DNA from: Artocarpus heterophyllus
Taxonomy: Eukaryota; Streptophyta; Magnoliopsida; Rosales; Moraceae
Length of the DNA stretch: 64,000 bases
Direction of reading: 5' to 3'
Assembly: GCA_025403435.1 (NCBI GenBank)
Contig: CM046350.1
Location: 34,352,062-34,416,061, forward strand
Shown: one piece after another, positions 35,101 through 46,801 of the stretch
Position numbering within the stretch: the first letter of the stretch is position 1
Layout of the letters: the number at the start of each line of letters is the position of its first letter
Position numbers and translations under genes: made by a program
The notes under the pieces: generated by a model
What the model was told of the DNA's origin: nothing
Seen by the model: only the letters and a program-made list of their open reading frames with translations
The model's database searches: none

Positions 35101-37286
35101 GTCTAAGGTTATTTTAAGAATGAAATGCAATATATGATATTCAACAAACTTTCACGTACAACTCTTAGTGGCAATAGTATGCTTGCCACCTAATTCTTGA
35201 ATATCAATAAAAATAGTATTGTTGTATTGGCTCTTTCATAAAAGTTTTATTCAGTTTTATGTAATTATTTGTAGTTGTTATCTGTCAATATTTAATACTG
35301 AAATATTAAACGATAATTCTTTTTTATTTTAATATTCTTGATTATGACATCTTATATTTTTATTTTTTATATAATAAATTTGTAATTATAAAACAATCAC
35401 CTAATATTTAATTATTATTATTATTTTTTATCTGTATACTCACTAAGATAATAATTATGAATTATGAATTTTCTAATTATTAGTATTTTGTGCTTAAATA
35501 AATTAATAATTATTAAATACTTATGTAATTAATTACTACTAACTTAGTTATTAACTAATATTACATTTTAATTACTACTTAATAATGTTTTTAATTTTCA
35601 TTATTAGTTAATTATTACTTAATTAGTTATATTATAATCAATATAATTAATTACTTAATTTTGATTACTAAAATTATTAACTAATTAAGATTATTATTAC
35701 TTAAGTAATTATTACTTTATAAGTTAAGAATATCATTAAGATTTTTTTAAGGCATTAAGATTTTTAGTTACTTAATTTTCATTATTAAGATTACTAATTA
35801 ATTTAGATTACTAATCTTAAACTTTTTAACAATTATGAATATTAATTAATATTAACACAAATAAAATAAACCAAACAAAAAAATTGACAAAATAACAAAA
35901 TCTTAGAACCAAAATTAACAAAATTACAAAATCACATTACGCAAATTACTTAATCAAAATCACATCACATAATCACATTTTACATAAAATCATATATTAC
36001 ATATTATAAATCACAATTAACACAAATAAAATAAAGCAAATAAAAAATTGACAAAATAACAAAATCTTAGAACCAAAATTAACAAAATTACAAAATCACA
36101 TGACGCAAATTACTTAATCAAAATCACATCACATAATCACATATTACATAAAATCATATATTACATATTATAAAATCACAAAATCACATATTCAACTTAC
36201 CACATAATCATATATTAAACAAAATTCATATTTAATTACCACATAATTACAATCATATACAATAACAACATAATTATATGTTACATAATCACTTTTTTTA
36301 GGAATTACATAATTACGTTTTAACCTAACAAAATTGTTGAGAAAAAAATTAAAAAAAAACAACTCATATTTAGCCATCACAAAATCTAGGTGACTACAAA
36401 GAAGGATGCAATAGGGGTGGACGTTGATGGTAGTAGGCGGCAAGGCTGCCAGCAAAAAATAAAGAGAGAGAGAGGGGGCACATGAGGGAAAGAGAAGGAA
36501 GAAGATAAACAGGCGGTTGGAGGTGGCAGCGGGGCGACTTGAGGCAGGGGAGGTGGCAACAAGGCAGAGAAGGGGCGACCAGAGAAGGGAAGGAAAGAGA
36601 GGTGAGGTATGGGAGGGAAAGAGAGAAAAAAAAGAGAGGTGGTGGTGAGGGTGGCTTAGGGCAGTCAAAGAAGGGGCGACGAAGGCAGATGCAGCTAGTA
36701 AGAGGCAGCTGGTCAGAGGCACGTGGGGTCAGAGGGAGGCAGAGGGGAAGAACAGTTAAAGAGAAAGAGGCACATAAGTAAGGAAGAAGGGTCTATTTCT
36801 GGGTTATATTTCAAGAATTTTGTCGTCGCTAAAAATCAAAAAGTTGTCGCTAAAACTTGTTCAATGGCATTGTTTGTAATTGCCCTAATAAAATAAACTT
36901 ATAGCAATGATAAGACTTGTCATCGCTAAAGTCTCAAAAAATCTGGCACTTGCTTCCTTTTGCCGCTTAAACATTTAATGAAAATATGATTTATACTTTT
37001 AGCGACGATAATGTTGTCATGACAAGTCTTCATGGTCAACAGTTAGCATCACTTGCTGCCACATTTTGGCGTGAGGTTCTGGCGTGAACATTTGGTGCTT
37101 TGCACCATTGTTGTTGCTGAAAGATTTTGTTTTAACACAATCCTCATGAAGCTATTAGCGATGACATGCCCCTACTTACAACTACAACAAAGTTGTCACT
37201 AAAAGTTTATCATAGAAGTCGAAGGATTACGGCATGTCGTCACTAAAGGTCAATCTTTAGCCATCGCCAAAAGTTTTGTCGCTCCA
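32188..37286. mobile_element. CACTA (En/Spm)-like DNA transposon remnant
   Basis: The left end reads CACAACAAGAAAC, one base off the CACTACAAGAAA terminus. It is followed by the subterminal words 'gtcgctaaaag' and 'agcgacaac' that are typical of plant CACTA ends. The same words in both orientations fill 36815-37286. The insertion splits a copia gag/protease. The right CACTA terminus is not seen, so that end is probably lost or mutated. The middle has minus-strand fragments near 33000-34150 that vaguely resemble Ptta/En/Spm transposase, too broken to call. 35270-36350 is extremely AT-rich, and 36420-36780 is purine-rich on the plus strand. Confidence 0.6.
35852..36180. repeat. 165-bp direct duplication in the CACTA-like element
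   Basis: A block starting TTAACACAAATAAAATAAA at 35852 is repeated from 36017, with a few substitutions and small indels. The unit is about 165 bp, two copies. Confidence 0.8.
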
Positions 37287-37783
37287 ATAAGACTAATGTC
37301 ATTGAAGACAAATTTGAATAGATTTGTACAATGGTCTTAGACATGGGAATTAACATGATTATCGAAACCAATATAGCTACAACTAAGTCCTCCAATTGGT
37401 GGCTTGATTCTGGTTCCCATCATTCATGTTTGCAATGATAAGAAATTATTCTTGTCATATGCAATGAAAAAGGAAGGACAAATAGTTTTCATGGGAAACC
37501 ACGATGTAATGATGGTTGTTAGAAAAGGTCTGGTGGAGATTAACTTTATTTCAAAAACAAAAGTGACCTTAAACAATGTCTTCTATATTCCCAACATTAG
37601 GAAGAACGTTGTATCTACTAATCTTATTTGTAAAAACCGACTAAAGATTGTAGTAGAGAACAATAGTTGTATTGTAACAAGGAATAGGACTTTTGATGGG
37701 AAAAGGCTAGTTATGTGATGGCATGTACAAACTTTGTATCAATAAAAAAAAGTCATGAATTTTGTTTATATTGTTACTATTTT
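37287..37783 (+). pseudogene. Continuation of the old copia remnant: protease region
   Basis: After the CACTA-like insertion, copia coding text resumes. WWLDSGS (protease active site) is at ~37399-37420; then, after a frameshift, an open segment to 37718 carries the usual post-protease block (e.g. KVTLNNVFYIPNIRKN). The CCHC knuckle expected between gag and protease is not found. The remnant ends where the LTR-like TGTTGGGGG begins at 37784. Confidence 0.75.
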
Positions 37784-38128
37784 TGTTGGGGGTGTGCTCG
37801 ACGTCGTCCTCTGAGGAAAATATCCCGAGGGCTCGGTAATGTGCTTGGTAGACACACCAGGAAGCACAATACCAACCCCAAGAGCTCAGCCTGTTAATCC
37901 GAGGTGCTCTACAAGGCCTTCGTCGACTGTGGCGTAAGTCGTCACCTCCTTGGAATAGACACGTGCTCGGGTCAGGTTGTTAGAGCCTACAAGTAGACTG
38001 TCAAACACCATAGGAAGGCAACAGATGGCAGTGTCTTCTTCTTTAAATGGAGGCTGATCCTTCAACGGAGGTCGTGACTCGTGTCACCTACCCTTTGACA
38101 GACCTTGATGCGACACGGGGGTTGTGAG
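37784..38128 (+). repeat. 5' LTR of Tat-like gypsy, left part
   Basis: The segment begins TGTTGGGGGTGTGC and is interrupted at 38128 by a solo LTR with target duplication GTGAG; the remainder is at 42919-43225. The reassembled length is about 650 bp. Confidence 0.65.
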
Positions 38129-41100
38129 TGTAACGCCTGCCTTTTTCTTCTATGGACACTTATGTTAATTTAACGTTGGAATGTGATATTTTAGTACTAT
38201 TATTATTTATGTTAAGTAAATTAACATTTTATTTAGTAATGTCGTAGGTGACGGACATGTGGGATTGATGTGTTTGGGATGTTCATGTCAAAAGTGATAA
38301 TAAGCTTAAAGTATTTATTTATTTATTTTTGGGTTCCAATTTGCCCTAAATTTGTAATCTTTATAATGTCCTAGAGCTATGTATGCCCTAAAGTTAAATT
38401 CTTGATGATGACATGAATGTTGTTACATATATATATATATATATATATATTTTATAACATTAATGATACCATGATAATTACATGTGTATTAATATTTTTG
38501 GGTCATAAAGTAAATATTATTGTCGTGTGTAAATAATTATATATTTTAATTATATTATATTATATTTTAATATGTGTATAATATATTATATTATATAAAC
38601 CCTTAACGTTTATAATATAATATGTTTATATTATATTATATTATATTATATTATATTATATTATATATATATATATATTAATATAACTTATGTTTAAGAA
38701 GGAAACGACAACCTGCCATAAAAAAAAAAGTTGAATTAGATTAGGATTAGGGTTTTCTACACTTATCTAATTCCTTCTCCCTCATAAACCTATAAATATG
38801 CCTCTAAGCCACCAAAGCCTTCATTCTCTAAATTTCTAGCCAAAGAAAATTCTCTCTCTCTAAAATTTTCTTAGACACTCTCTCTTTCTTCTCCACTTTT
38901 TCTTCCCTTCTCTCCCTTATTTTTCTACAAATAATTGAATGAAATATTGGGTTTTGGCTTAGATAAATTCAAGAGAATTGAGGAGAATCGTTTTGGAGGT
39001 AAGAAACTTATTCTAGACTATTGCTGAAATTTTGTTTCCTTTGTAATCCAACCCTTATAACTTTGTCTACAAATTTTCGTTTGCTCTGAAATTTTAGTAT
39101 GATGTTTATGTATGTGTTATGTGATATTCCTCAAATTTCACGTTATTTGGAATTTTCTATGCTGAGATATTATATTTTTATTCTCTGCCACTCATGACTA
39201 AACTGTTGCTGATCGATATTTTGCACAAAAGTATAGTCCATGTTTAAGGGGTAAATGACCTTTGATTTGAACGAAATTTTACAAAGATATTCATGCATAT
39301 GTTAAGTTATTATCTGGAAAATTTCATGGTTATTTGATGAATATTTTATGAGTTCTTGAATTTTCTTTAAGATAGGTTTATATGGCTATCTATTCAGTGA
39401 ATTCAGTACTTTTTGTTTATTTGACCTTTTTGTATAGCTAAACAAATTTATTTGCTAATGAGACTTTTTGTAGTGCTGTAGATATATGTTATTAGGTTGT
39501 CATAAAAATTATAGGGTTAAAGTAATTTTATTTTAATTATTGAAATTTTGTGATCGTGTATTGCTCACTGCTTTAGGTAATTAGAGTTTGTTTGGTCTTT
39601 GAATTGTTGAAAATTTATTTGAAGCTAATTTTTGGATATGTTATAGTTTTGGTGTATTGTGTTAGTATTAGAATTATTATTATCCTCACAAAGATTCTTT
39701 TATTGTATGTATTTCATGTCAATTGGTATTTAATTTTTTTTTTGATGCCTTAAGTCTGGTTTTCATACAAACATCTGACAACCACCATGTTTCAATAATT
39801 TTTGATTCTGTATTGCTCTATTTATATTTTTCTTATATTTTTCTCAAATACTAGACATCTTAAGCTTTCGTTTGGCTTTCGAATCACTTTAATAGGAGTT
39901 TTTGTTAAATAGTTATGATTTTTCGAAGTTGACCTTGAAAGCTGTATAGTTTTACACAGACCTGAAATTTATATTGAATTTCGAGGACTTTCTCTTTATG
40001 CAAATTATTGTCAAAATATGTGTGTGATATATTAAATTCTTTTGTTTTTCAGTCTAGTTTCCAATGCCACTAGTTTTGACTGATTTGGAGTTAAGATGAA
40101 ATTATTATGAATTTTTAAGTGAATAAAGGTCATTCTGCCTACTTTTGGGAATTATGCCCTAGGTTCATAAATTGTGATTTTGTGCTTTTTGATATTATTA
40201 CGTGATAATGTGATGTTTAATGAGATGTTTATGTTTAAGAAGGAAACGACAACCTGCCATAAAAAAAAAAGTTGAATTAGATTAGGATTAGGGTTTTCTA
40301 CACTTATCTAATCCTTCTCCCTCATAAACCAATAAATATTCCTCTAAGCCACCAAAGCCATCATTCTCTAAATTTCTAGCCAAAGAAAATTCTCTCTCTC
40401 GAAAATTTTCTTAGACACTCTCTCTTTCTTCTCCACTTTTTCTTCCCTTCTCTCCCTTATTTTTCTGCAAATAATTGAATTAAATATTGGGTTTTGGCTT
40501 AGATAAATTCAAGAGAATTGAGAAGAATCGTTTTGGAGGTAAGAAACTTATTTTAGACTATTGCTGAAATTTTGTTTCCTTTGTAATCCGACCCTCATAA
40601 CTTTGTCTACAAATTTCCGTTTGCTCTGAAATTTTATTATGATGTTTATGTATGTGTTATGTGATATTCCTCAAAATTTCATGTTATTTAGAATTTTCTA
40701 TGGTGAGATATTAAATTTTCATTCTTTGTCACTCATGACCAAACTGTTGCTGATCGATATTTTGCACAAAAGTATAGTCCATGTTTAAGGGGCAAACGAT
40801 CTTTGATTTGAACAAAAGTTTACAGAGATATTCATGCATATGTTAAGTTATGATTTGGAAAATTTCATGGTTATTTGATGAATATTTTATGAGTTCTTAA
40901 ATTTTCTTTAAGATAGGTTTATATGGCTGTCTATTCAGTGAATTCAGTACCTCTTGTTTATGTGACCTATTTGTGTAGCTAAACAAATTTATTTGCTAAT
41001 GATACTTTTTTTCATGCTATATATATATGTTATTAGGTTGTCATAAAAATTATAGGGTTAAAGTAATTTTATTTAAATTATTGGAATTTTATGATCGTGT

Positions 41101-42918
41101 GTTTTTCACGGCTTTAAGTAATTAGAGTTTGTTTGGTCTTTGAATTCTAATGCATGTTTTGAATTGTTGAAAATTTATTTGAAGCTAATTTTCAGATATG
41201 TTATAGTTTTGGTGTATTGTGTTAGTATTAGAATTATTATTATCCTCACAAAGATTCTTTTATTGTATGTATTTCATGTCAATTGGTATTTAATATTTTT
41301 TTTTGGATGCCTTAAGTCTGCTTTTCATACAAACATCTGACAGCCGCCGTATTTCAGTAATTTTTGATTCTGTATTGCTCTGTTTATATTTTTCTTGTAT
41401 TTTTCTCAAATACTAGACATCTTAAGCTTTCGTTTGGCTTTTGAATTGCTTTAATCGGTGTTTTCATTAAACAGTTATGATTTTTCAAAGTTGACCTTGA
41501 AAGCTGTATAGTTTTACACAAACCCGAAATTTAGATTGAATTTTGAGGACTTTTTCTTCATGCAAATTATTGTCAAAATATGTGTGTGATATATCAAATT
41601 CTTTTTTTTTTTCAGTCTAGTTTCTAATGCCACTGGTTTTGACTGATTTGGAGTTAAGATGAAATTATTATGAATTTTTAAGTAAAAAAAGGTCATTCTG
41701 CCTATTTTTGGGAATTATGTCCTAGGTTCATAAATTGTGATTTTGTGCTTTTTGATATTATTATGTGGTAAGGTGATGTTTAATGAGATGTTTATGTATT
41801 GCTAATAGTATTGCTAGCGACTTATGGTTAATATGAATGTTTGACATGAACACTCCAAAAGACGAGCACACCGAGAATCGCAGCAACGTCACCTAAGTTA
41901 AGGTTTAGCAAGAAAGCAAGACAAGTAAGTACATTCTCACCTGCAACATGATAAACGTTAATGAAAATGTTTTGAGAACATGTTTTATGATGATTCTTAT
42001 GTTTGTTTTTACATATGGTTTTTCTTATGAAAACTCTTGTTGCAACAAGAAAGTTTAACGAATGTTTCAAAGATAAGGTATGTTAAAAGTATATCTATAT
42101 ATATGTATCACTTAATTAATTATTGCACACCCTATATTTATGTTTATGTTTATGATGTCCCGAAGGTTGGACTTGTCATATTTGGTTTGGGATTAGCTAC
42201 CCCTCTCCTCTCATGACGGCGCGCCTATGATGATGATGTTTATGGTGCAACACTTGGGCCCTAAAGATAAAATAAATGAAGTTTTTAATATGATAATGAT
42301 AATGAAAGATATGTTCTATATGAAACTGTGCCAAGTGCATTATTATGTTAATGATGATTATGATTATGATGTTTCATAAAGGTGTTCATAAAATGTTTTA
42401 TATTGTGAGATAGGAAAGTGTACTTACTAAGCCTTTGCTTACTTAGTTTAAAATCATGTTACAGATAAAGGTAAGAGGACCATGGAATAGGTGGAGGGCG
42501 AAGACGGGCGTGTGGGCTATGAACGATTGATTGGAAATGAAAGAACACCAAGAACGAATAATTTTTTTAAACTATATTTTTATTTCTTTGAATGCTTAAA
42601 TTTTCGCACTATTAAGTAAAAAGACTTGTCTTGCATTTATTTTGATTTTGCAAAAGTTCAGTCTCCCGAACTGTTAAAAGCAGATTTTAAAGTTTGTTTT
42701 GAAATTTTATTTGAAATATGATTTTTGTTAATTTGGCATTGATAAACTATAAAAACAAAGATTTTAAATATTTGGAATATATATATAAAAAAAATTGTAT
42801 GCATGGATCTTGGGATATGTTTATCAAATTGTGTTTAAATTTAAATGGTTTATCTTATAAATAATTATAACAAGGATGAAAGTAACGATTATTGTGACAT
42901 CCGTAAGGGGGCGTTACA
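38129..42918 (+). repeat. Solo LTR of the gypsy-like family (copy 2) with perfect GTGAG target duplication
   Basis: It begins TGTAACGCCTGCC and ends GTAAGGGGGCGTTACA, and is flanked on both sides by GTGAG (38124-38128 and 42919-42923). It is the same family as 6442-9608 but 4790 bp against 3167. Most of the extra length comes from a tandem duplication of ~1.54 kb (38691-40231 and 40232-41795). Long TA/TTATA runs occur at 38429-38451 and 38535-38690. No coding sequence was found, and there is no second LTR, so it is a solo LTR or a non-coding unit. Confidence 0.8.
38691..41795 (+). repeat. ~1.54-kb tandem duplication inside the solo LTR
   Basis: The block starting TGTTTAAGAAGGAAACGAC at 38691 starts again at 40232, and both copies end at GATGTTTAATGAGATG. 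Each contains an ATAAATA TATA-like word (38790 and 40333 regions) and the CT-rich start region. A shared 'ttatgtt' at the joints suggests slippage or unequal exchange. The copies differ by scattered substitutions, so the event is not very recent. Confidence 0.9.
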
Positions 42919-43225
42919 GTGAGTAAAACCCATCTAACACCTGATTCGAATGGCAGCCTATAAATAAGGCGCATTTACTACAGCTCAGGCCAACGTACTC
43001 TGTCCTAACCAACTAACTTCTGCTCTCTGCTGAGCTGCACCTGCCTTGAGCGTCAAAGAGCCCTTGACTGGTGCCTTGCTGGTGTCCCTTTTTACCTCTG
43101 AAGTGTCCTTCCTCTTGTTGTAGATTTGTCCGAGCAGGCAGAGGTGAGCAGGGAAGAGCCATCTGACCACTATGTACAGCTGCACGTGATGTTGATTCAC
43201 TGCCACTTAGTGGTAAGCATCAACA
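42919..43225 (+). repeat. 5' LTR of Tat-like gypsy, right part
   Basis: This continues from 38128 after the GTGAG repeat. TATAAATA lies at 42959-42966. The end ATCAACA at 43225 is followed by a TTTTGTCGTTAGAAGGAA block that looks like a mutated tRNA-Asp type primer site, as used by Tat/Athila elements. Confidence 0.6.
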
Positions 43226-46200
43226 TTTTGTCGTTAGAAGGAAGGCACCTACGCCTTCACTTTAAATCATTAGCCACAACTTACCTTACATCCTAAGCAT
43301 GGTGACAAGGGGTAACACCTAGGATGAGGGTGCTTGATAGGAAGGGTAAGGTGAAGCTCGAAACCAAAACCAAAACCTGGCTAGACCTAGAGGCCACCCC
43401 TAAGTTACAAGGTCCTAGTCCGAAGGCCAGGGGAGCGTGGCTAGGGCCAATCAAATGGAAGACCCAGTCGCCTAGGATCCAATCCGAGAACTCACAAATG
43501 TCGTTAGGGTATTGACACAATAGCTTGCCCAACAACAAGCGCACCATCAAGAGGGTCCTATCCTCCTTCCCCCGGCCCAGGATGACCAGGCCAGAGGTCG
43601 AGTAGGACAGGGGCTAGAAGGCCATGACGAAGCCGACTCCGAACACTCGAGACAAACCACCATAGAGTTTCAACCAATAATTGACTCGTCCAAGAAGGTT
43701 GAATTGGTCCCAGGGTGGCCGAGGACAGTCACCTTAGCGCTCCTGGGAATTTGTGTTTGATCAGCTTAGACGCCAAGGAGAAGTTCAGCAAGAAAGACAG
43801 CCAGGAGGTGCAGATAGGGCCGGGGACAGAGCTCCTTACAGGGTAGAACTGCCCCAAGACACCAACAGTCGCCAGTTCTAGGAATTTTAGTGACAAATTG
43901 ATCAAATTTGCAATAATAGATTCAGATTGGTCGAGGGTGGTATGCCGGACCCACCGTTCACCGATGCCATTATGCAAGCACCTATGCCCCTAAAATTTAA
44001 AGTCCTGCAAATTAAAGCCTATGACAGGACGACTGATGCAAATGAGCATGTGGAGCTCTACCGAGGTCATATGCTTATGTAGAATGCCAGTGATGTAGCC
44101 ATATGCAAAGCTTTTTCTGTAACACTAACTGGCCCTGCTCGGCAAGTTGCAGAAAAGAAATAACCCACCTTTATGTTGTTAAGCAAGGGGATAGGAGTGG
44201 AAGGACTACATAAATCAATTCATCCAAGTTGCATTAGAGGTCAGGCATATCGAAGACAAAACCCTAAAGCACACCTTCATAGAGGGTCTCCAAGACAGGA
44301 ACCTGACTTGCTCGAAGAGCACCTTTTCCTAGAAGCTCCACTAGGCTTAGAGGTATGTTGATACGGCCGAATATATGAAGAGCCAGCAAGATAGCAAAGG
44401 GAGCAACTAAGGAGGTAAGAAGGGGAAGAAGCAAAAGTCCCCATCGAAGCAGCCCGTCGGCAAGCAAAGCAAGAAGTAAAAGAAGGAAAAGCAAAAAACA
44501 GAGAAGACGAAGGTGCCAACTGGGAAATTCTAGAGCTATACACCTCTGGTCGCCAGCATTGATAAGGTGCTGGCCTAGGTGAGTGGCCAGAATTTGTTGG
44601 TAGACCCTCCTAAGCTGAAGGGAAGTAAGGCCAAGAGAGATCAGAACAAGTACTACAATTTTCACAAAGATGTGGGACACAACACTTGCGATTGTATTCA
44701 ACTTAAATACCAGATCAAAAGATTGATCTGAGACGGGCATTTGTGGGAATTCATTGACCAAGTCCTAACCCCTAGTTCCACAGCCAGGAGGAACGACTAG
44801 CCAGCCAGGGATGCCCAAACCTGACCACACGAAGGTGGGAATGCCTCGGAACCCCCAAATATTGTTCACATAATTGGTGGGCCAGTTACTGGGGACACCT
44901 ATAGTGGACGGTGAGCATATGCCCATGAAGCTTGGCTGGTTGAGAGAGGTGACCTCATGAATATGTCCAAGCACATTAACAAGATCTGCCGACAACATGA
45001 CATCTCGATCACCTTCACCGAAGAGGAGGTAGACAAACTTGTTCACCCATATAATGACACCCTTATGTGCAAGTTGCAGGTTGCCAACAATATTGTCCAG
45101 CATGTACTGATCGACAATAGCAGTTTGACTAACGTCCTTTTTAAGCAGGCATATGAAAAGCTGAAGATCAGTAACGCTACACTCACCCCAGTCCAGACAC
45201 CCCTATATGGCTTTGCTAGAGAGTGCATCTGAGCTGTCAGAAAGGTCGGCCTGTAGGTCACCTTTGGAGAGAGGACAGCTTGTGTAACACACATTGTCGA
45301 CTTCCTCGTCATCGACAAACCCTCCCAATACAACATAATCATCGGGCAACCAACCTTGAATGCACTAAAGGCTGTGGTTTCCACTACCACCTTGCGATGA
45401 AATTCCTTACGGAGGTTGGGGTCAGAGGAATAAGGTTGCGACAAAAGGATTCACAGGACTATTATGTGAATGCTATGACGGAAGCCTCGGCTTGACATTT
45501 GAGTGTCTTTGCTATCTACAAAGTGGACGAGATATCGCTTCCCATTGAGCAGGCACTTAACATGTCCGACCTGGATCCCAGACTTCCCAATGAAGGAGTA
45601 AGGCCCACACCAGTAGAGGAGTTGGTGCCATACAATCTAGACCCTGAACATCCCGATCAAATAGTGCAAATTGGTTTTTAGCTAAAACCTGAGGTCTGGG
45701 CTAACCTAGAGAAGTTCCTAACAGAATATCAGGATGTATTCGCATGGTCCCATGAAGATTTGCCCCGCATTGACCCTAGCATTTTTTGCCATCACCTCAA
45801 TGTTTGGCCCGAGTACAAACCAATCATCCAGAAGTGAAGAGCTTTTAATTCAGAAAGATATGCTACCATAAACTAGGCAGTTCAAAAGCTCTTGAAAGCT
45901 GGGTTCATCTGAAAGATCATGTACCCTGAATGGCTAGCAAATGTAGTCTTTGTCAAGAAAGCCAATGGGAAGTGGTGTGTTTGTATCGACTACACTGATC
46001 TCAACAATGCTTGACCTAAGGATTGCTTCGCACTCCCCAAATAGACCAACTTGGGGATGCCACAGCTGGACATAATCTACTGAGCTTTATGGATGCCTAT
46101 AGATGTTACAACCAGATTTGGATGGCCGAGGAGGATCAAATAAAGACAGCATTCACCATGGACCAAGGGCTTTTCTATTACGTCTTCATGCCCTTTGGAT

Positions 46201-46344
46201 TGAAGAATGCTAGAGCAACCTACCAGTGCCTGGTGAACAAGATGTTTGCTCAGTTGATCGGCAAAACCATGGAAGTATACGTGGATGGCATACTAGTGAA
46301 ATCAATCCAAGCATCAGACCATATAGCCGATCTCCAAGTGAGCT
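43226..46344 (+). pseudogene. Tat-like Ty3/gypsy gag-protease-RT remnant
   Basis: A broken gypsy polyprotein readable in pieces. Gag at ~43955-44165 (PFTDAIMQAP, ANEHVELYRGHML, AFSVTLTGPARQ). A CCHC-like knuckle at ~44650-44710 (NFHKDVGHNTCDC) has its first Cys changed to Tyr. Protease at ~45105-45140 reads VLIDNSSLTNVLF, where a D-T/S-G motif is expected. RT at ~45890-46340 includes FMPFGLKNARATYQ and MEVYVDGILVKS, where the catalytic YVDD has become YVDG. Many stops occur in between. The element ends abruptly at 46344, joined to the interior of a copia LTR. RNase H, integrase and the 3' LTR are missing. It is not active. Confidence 0.85.
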
Positions 46345-46786
46345 TAGACCTAATCTGATATGGACTGACCCTAGGACCAATAGGTATAAAAAGGGAGTGA
46401 GTCTAATGATTTACTTAGATCAATTTGAGAGATTAAGAGTGATACTCTTCGAGTGAGCATCTAAAAACTCCCTGAGAGCTTTTGTTCACAAATCACGAAC
46501 ACTAGCTTTGGGTTCTCTCTATTGATTGGAAGGAGAGTCACCGGTGGAAGAGCTGTACGTGTGAGCCCACACTCACTCCGGTTGTGGATAGAGAATAGCA
46601 AAGAAGACCAGTTGGTTGAGGCTCTTCTGGAATGTTACTTCTCTACATAGGTCGCGGAAGTTCTTCGGCACATTGAGGTTAGTAAGATCTGTTTAATTTA
46701 TACATATAACATGTCAAACTTGTGTTTTGAAAAATACTCTGACGAAATTTTTTTTTTAAATTCCGCTGCGCACTTTGTTTCCAACA
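46345..46786 (+). repeat. 5' LTR of copia element 2, truncated
   Basis: The last 442 bp of the LTR, matching 54021-54462, with TATAAAAA at 46385 and the CCAACA end. The first ~1.6 kb, including the U3 dyad array, is missing; gypsy RT text ends exactly where the LTR begins. By eye it differs from the element's own 3' LTR at about ten sites, many C-to-T or G-to-A. Confidence 0.92.
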
Positions 46787-46788
46787 AT

Positions 46789-46801
46789 TGGTATCAGAGC
46801 C
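46789..46801 (+). promoter_or_regulatory. Primer binding site of element 2 (initiator tRNA-Met)
   Basis: TGGTATCAGAGCC starts two bases after the LTR end. It matches the complement of the plant initiator tRNA-Met 3' end used by most copia elements. Confidence 0.92.

Noticed and set aside
36192..36722. 176-codon minus-strand ORF
   Set aside because: Low-complexity Ser/Leu/Pro product from a purine-rich stretch inside the CACTA-like element; no motif.
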